Below the pieces are notes generated by a model. That model saw nothing but the letters and a program-made list of their open reading frames with translations. It was not told the DNA's origin and did no database searches. 10,009 nucleotides of DNA from Blastomyces gilchristii SLH14081 (Eukaryota > Ascomycota > Eurotiomycetes > Onygenales > Ajellomycetaceae): the NCBI RefSeq assembly GCF_000003855.2, contig NW_003101667.1, forward strand, positions 799,034-809,042. The letters run 5' to 3'. The position numbers and the translations under genes were made by a program. Shown one piece after another: positions 8,742 through 10,009 of this stretch. Numbering within the stretch: the stretch's first letter is position 1; each line of letters begins with the position of its first letter.

Positions 8742-9041
8742 ATCACTATTATCAGATAGTAGATTATAACTGTTCTGAAAAGTAGGAATCTCAACTGCTT
8801 GCATTATATCTAGTTTATCATCAGAGTCATTTCTCAATTCTCTAATCTTAACAGAAGTTTGAGAATTCAAATTCTGTTTACATTTCACTGGAGAATTGAA
8901 GTTTGAAGACTTAGATAATTGAGAGTTTCTTCTTTTTGAGCTTGCAGTTGTGAGTTTACTGACTTGACTCTTCTCTTCAGTTCTAGATTGACTTTGAGCT
9001 TCATCTTTTCTCCAGTTCTTTTGAGTTCTAGAAGCAAACAT

Positions 9042-9236
9042 ACATTCTTTTGAGCTAGATGCATGTTTTTCTTTGCAATTAGAGCACTTAAGCAGAGTAT
9101 GTTGACAAATTTCACCTCTTTTTAAGCATGTTTCACATTTATGCTCACTAGTTTTATGATCTCTGGCACAGAATGCACATTTTGAGTCTCTAAAACATGA
9201 GATTGCAAAGTGTCCATATCTTTGACAGTTTGAACA
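9042..9236 (-). other. Zinc-knuckle array of ORF1 (copy 2)
   Basis: In the open piece 8739-9296, residues 21-34 form a CX2CX4HX4C retroviral-type knuckle (C21, C24, H29, C34). Residues 40-54 and 71-85 each fit CX2CX3HX6C, with extra Cys at 57 and 64 between them. Three knuckles in tandem are the usual ORF1 arrangement in I/Tad1-type LINEs and suggest RNA binding. All metal ligands listed are intact despite stops elsewhere in the ORF. Confidence 0.82.
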
Positions 9237-9994
9237 CTGTGTTTGAGCTTTGAGATTCATTCTCAAGTCTTTGTATTCATGAACTCTCATTTTCAAACCT
9301 GCTACTCTTACTTCAGAGATCTTTGACTGTTCAAGTGTTTTTATATATATTAGAACAGAGGCATTTCTCCTGCTTTGTCTGAACTCAATTGAATTTAGTC
9401 ATACAGGCTCCTTTCTCAGTTGAATAGAGTTGTATTCTTTCAATTCATTTATGAGAAGTAGCATTCCTTCTTCACAGTCAAAAATTTCAACTGGAATATC
9501 ATGAAGAATGAATTTGTCCCACTTTTCATCTCTTTCAGATAGAATTGTTGTGTTTAGCAAAGATTCTACTGCTGACTTTCAGAGATTCTCATTCTGAATA
9601 AGGAATTCAGCACTGAATTCAGACATTGTAGTCAGAATGATGGAGTTTTCAAAGAATGATGGCTCAATTGAAGCTATAACTGGTTTTTGAACTTCAATAT
9701 CAGTCATCAACTGAGAAAAGAACTGCTGATTAATTTCATTTCTGATTCTGAAAATGAGATTTGAGTTTAGCTTGTTTCTTTGCAGAATATCCTAGTTTGA
9801 GACTTTGAGAATAAGTCTTCTATTTCTGAAGATTTGGAAGTTTTTCTCTTTTTGTATTTTCTTTTCCACTTTTCTATGAATAGAGGCATGAGCAGTATTC
9901 TTTCTCAATATTCACAGAAATATGAACTGGTTTTGAGACAGCAGGTTAGAGACAGCAGATTCAGCTGCTTGAGCATATGTTTTCTTCTATTCAA

Positions 9995-10008
9995 AGAAGA
10001 AGAAGAAG
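9995..10008. repeat. Short (GAA)n run at the right edge
   Basis: Four to five AAG/GAA units on the plus strand, read as TTC repeats on the element strand. It sits upstream of the TAG at 9987-9989 in the ORF1 frame and may belong to the 5' leader. The window ends here, so its length and meaning are open. Confidence 0.5.
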
Positions 10009-10009
10009 T

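Larger units (their letters stand above)
4365..10009 (-). mobile_element. Tad1/I-like non-LTR retrotransposon, copy 2 (5' end outside window)
   Basis: The better preserved LINE: tail (4365-4381), 3' UTR (4382-4752), ORF2 (4753-8715), a 23-base spacer, and ORF1 (8739 to the right edge). Order and domains are those of autonomous fungal LINEs of the Tad1/I type, which nick DNA with an AP-like endonuclease, prime on the nick, copy their RNA and, in this branch, carry an RNase H. Its 3' tail touches the truncated 5' end of copy 1, giving a head-to-tail tandem. Both ORFs keep frame but carry point stops, so the element is inactive as written unless TGA is read as an amino acid. The promoter and start lie beyond 10009. 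Confidence 0.88.
8739..10009 (-). pseudogene. ORF1 (Gag-like, zinc-knuckle RNA-binding protein) of copy 2, 5' partial
   Basis: ORF1 of LINEs binds the element RNA and forms the ribonucleoprotein. The frame reads without a shift from the right edge to TAG 8739-8741. The upstream part shows the fungal ORF1 pattern: TYAQAAES, RNRRLILKVSN, then EKWDKFILHDIPVEIF, SVLIYIKTLEQSKISEVRVAGLK, HEYKDLR, followed by Cys/His knuckles. In-frame stops lie at 9399-9401, 9579-9581 and 9912-9914 (TGA, plausible Trp sites, e.g. PV-W-L) and at 9792-9794 and 9987-9989 (TAG). The last may lie in or near the 5' leader, so the true start is unknown. The longest open piece is 8739-9296 (185 residues), from an internal codon rather than a native start. 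The tail after the knuckles is Ser/Lys/Gln-rich and low in complexity. Confidence 0.82.

Noticed and set aside
8885..9115. Minus-strand ORF of 76 codons overlapping ORF1
   Set aside because: It sits in another frame within ORF1, whose own frame carries intact zinc knuckles; no independent motif is seen.
4753..9914. TGA read as tryptophan (a variant nuclear code) making copy 2 nearly one open ORF2
   Set aside because: TGG is still used at many Trp sites, TAA and TAG stops also interrupt ORF2 and ORF1, one TGA (6616) is AGA in copy 1, and TGG-to-TGA-type changes also occur outside Trp codons and in the UTR. Mutation explains the pattern without recoding, though a genome-wide code check would settle it.

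Overview
The window looks like nuclear DNA of a filamentous ascomycete and is almost entirely non-LTR retrotransposon (LINE). The protein relics on the minus strand have the layout of fungal Tad1/I-type LINEs: ORF1 with cysteine-rich zinc knuckles, then ORF2 with an AP-like endonuclease, a reverse transcriptase (YVDD), an RNase H and a C-terminal CX2CX7HX4C knuckle. Phrases such as GDFNAHHP-WW, SIPKSYRVISLLNCLGK and the FKSSPIK..EIEASIPPPAIRFEK type are, from memory of the family, typical of fungal copies. The assignment rests on motif recognition, not a search.

Layout, left to right: bases 1-180 are unassigned AT-rich flank. Bases 181-4364 are copy 1, a 5'-truncated and heavily mutated element read right to left. 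Its 3' end carries a (TTA/TAA)n tail (181-203), a 3' UTR (204-557) and an ORF2 relic (558-4364) that begins at about codon 51. Bases 4365-10009 are copy 2, a longer and better preserved element in the same orientation: tail (4365-4381), 3' UTR (4382-4752), ORF2 (4753-8715), a 23-base spacer, and ORF1 (8739 to the right edge, 5' end outside the window). The tail of copy 2 abuts the truncated 5' end of copy 1 with no intervening host sequence.

Both copies are pseudogenes under the standard code, but the damage is nearly all base substitution. Copy 2 ORF2 stays in one frame for 1,321 codons, and copy 1 differs from it by a single net 6-base in-frame length change. Copy 2 ORF2 has 13 internal stops: 11 TGA, ten of them at apparent tryptophan positions, and two TAA. 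Copy 1 has lost nearly all of its tryptophan codons the same way. I read this as a C-to-T (RIP-like or methylation-linked) burst with an unusual CC-to-TC signature rather than the classical CpA target. TGA decoded as tryptophan was considered and is disfavoured.

I found no host gene, RNA gene, CRISPR array or unrecognised gene system. The most interesting points are the head-to-tail junction, the 3' double-hairpin module, the preserved frame, and the TGA-biased mutation pattern.
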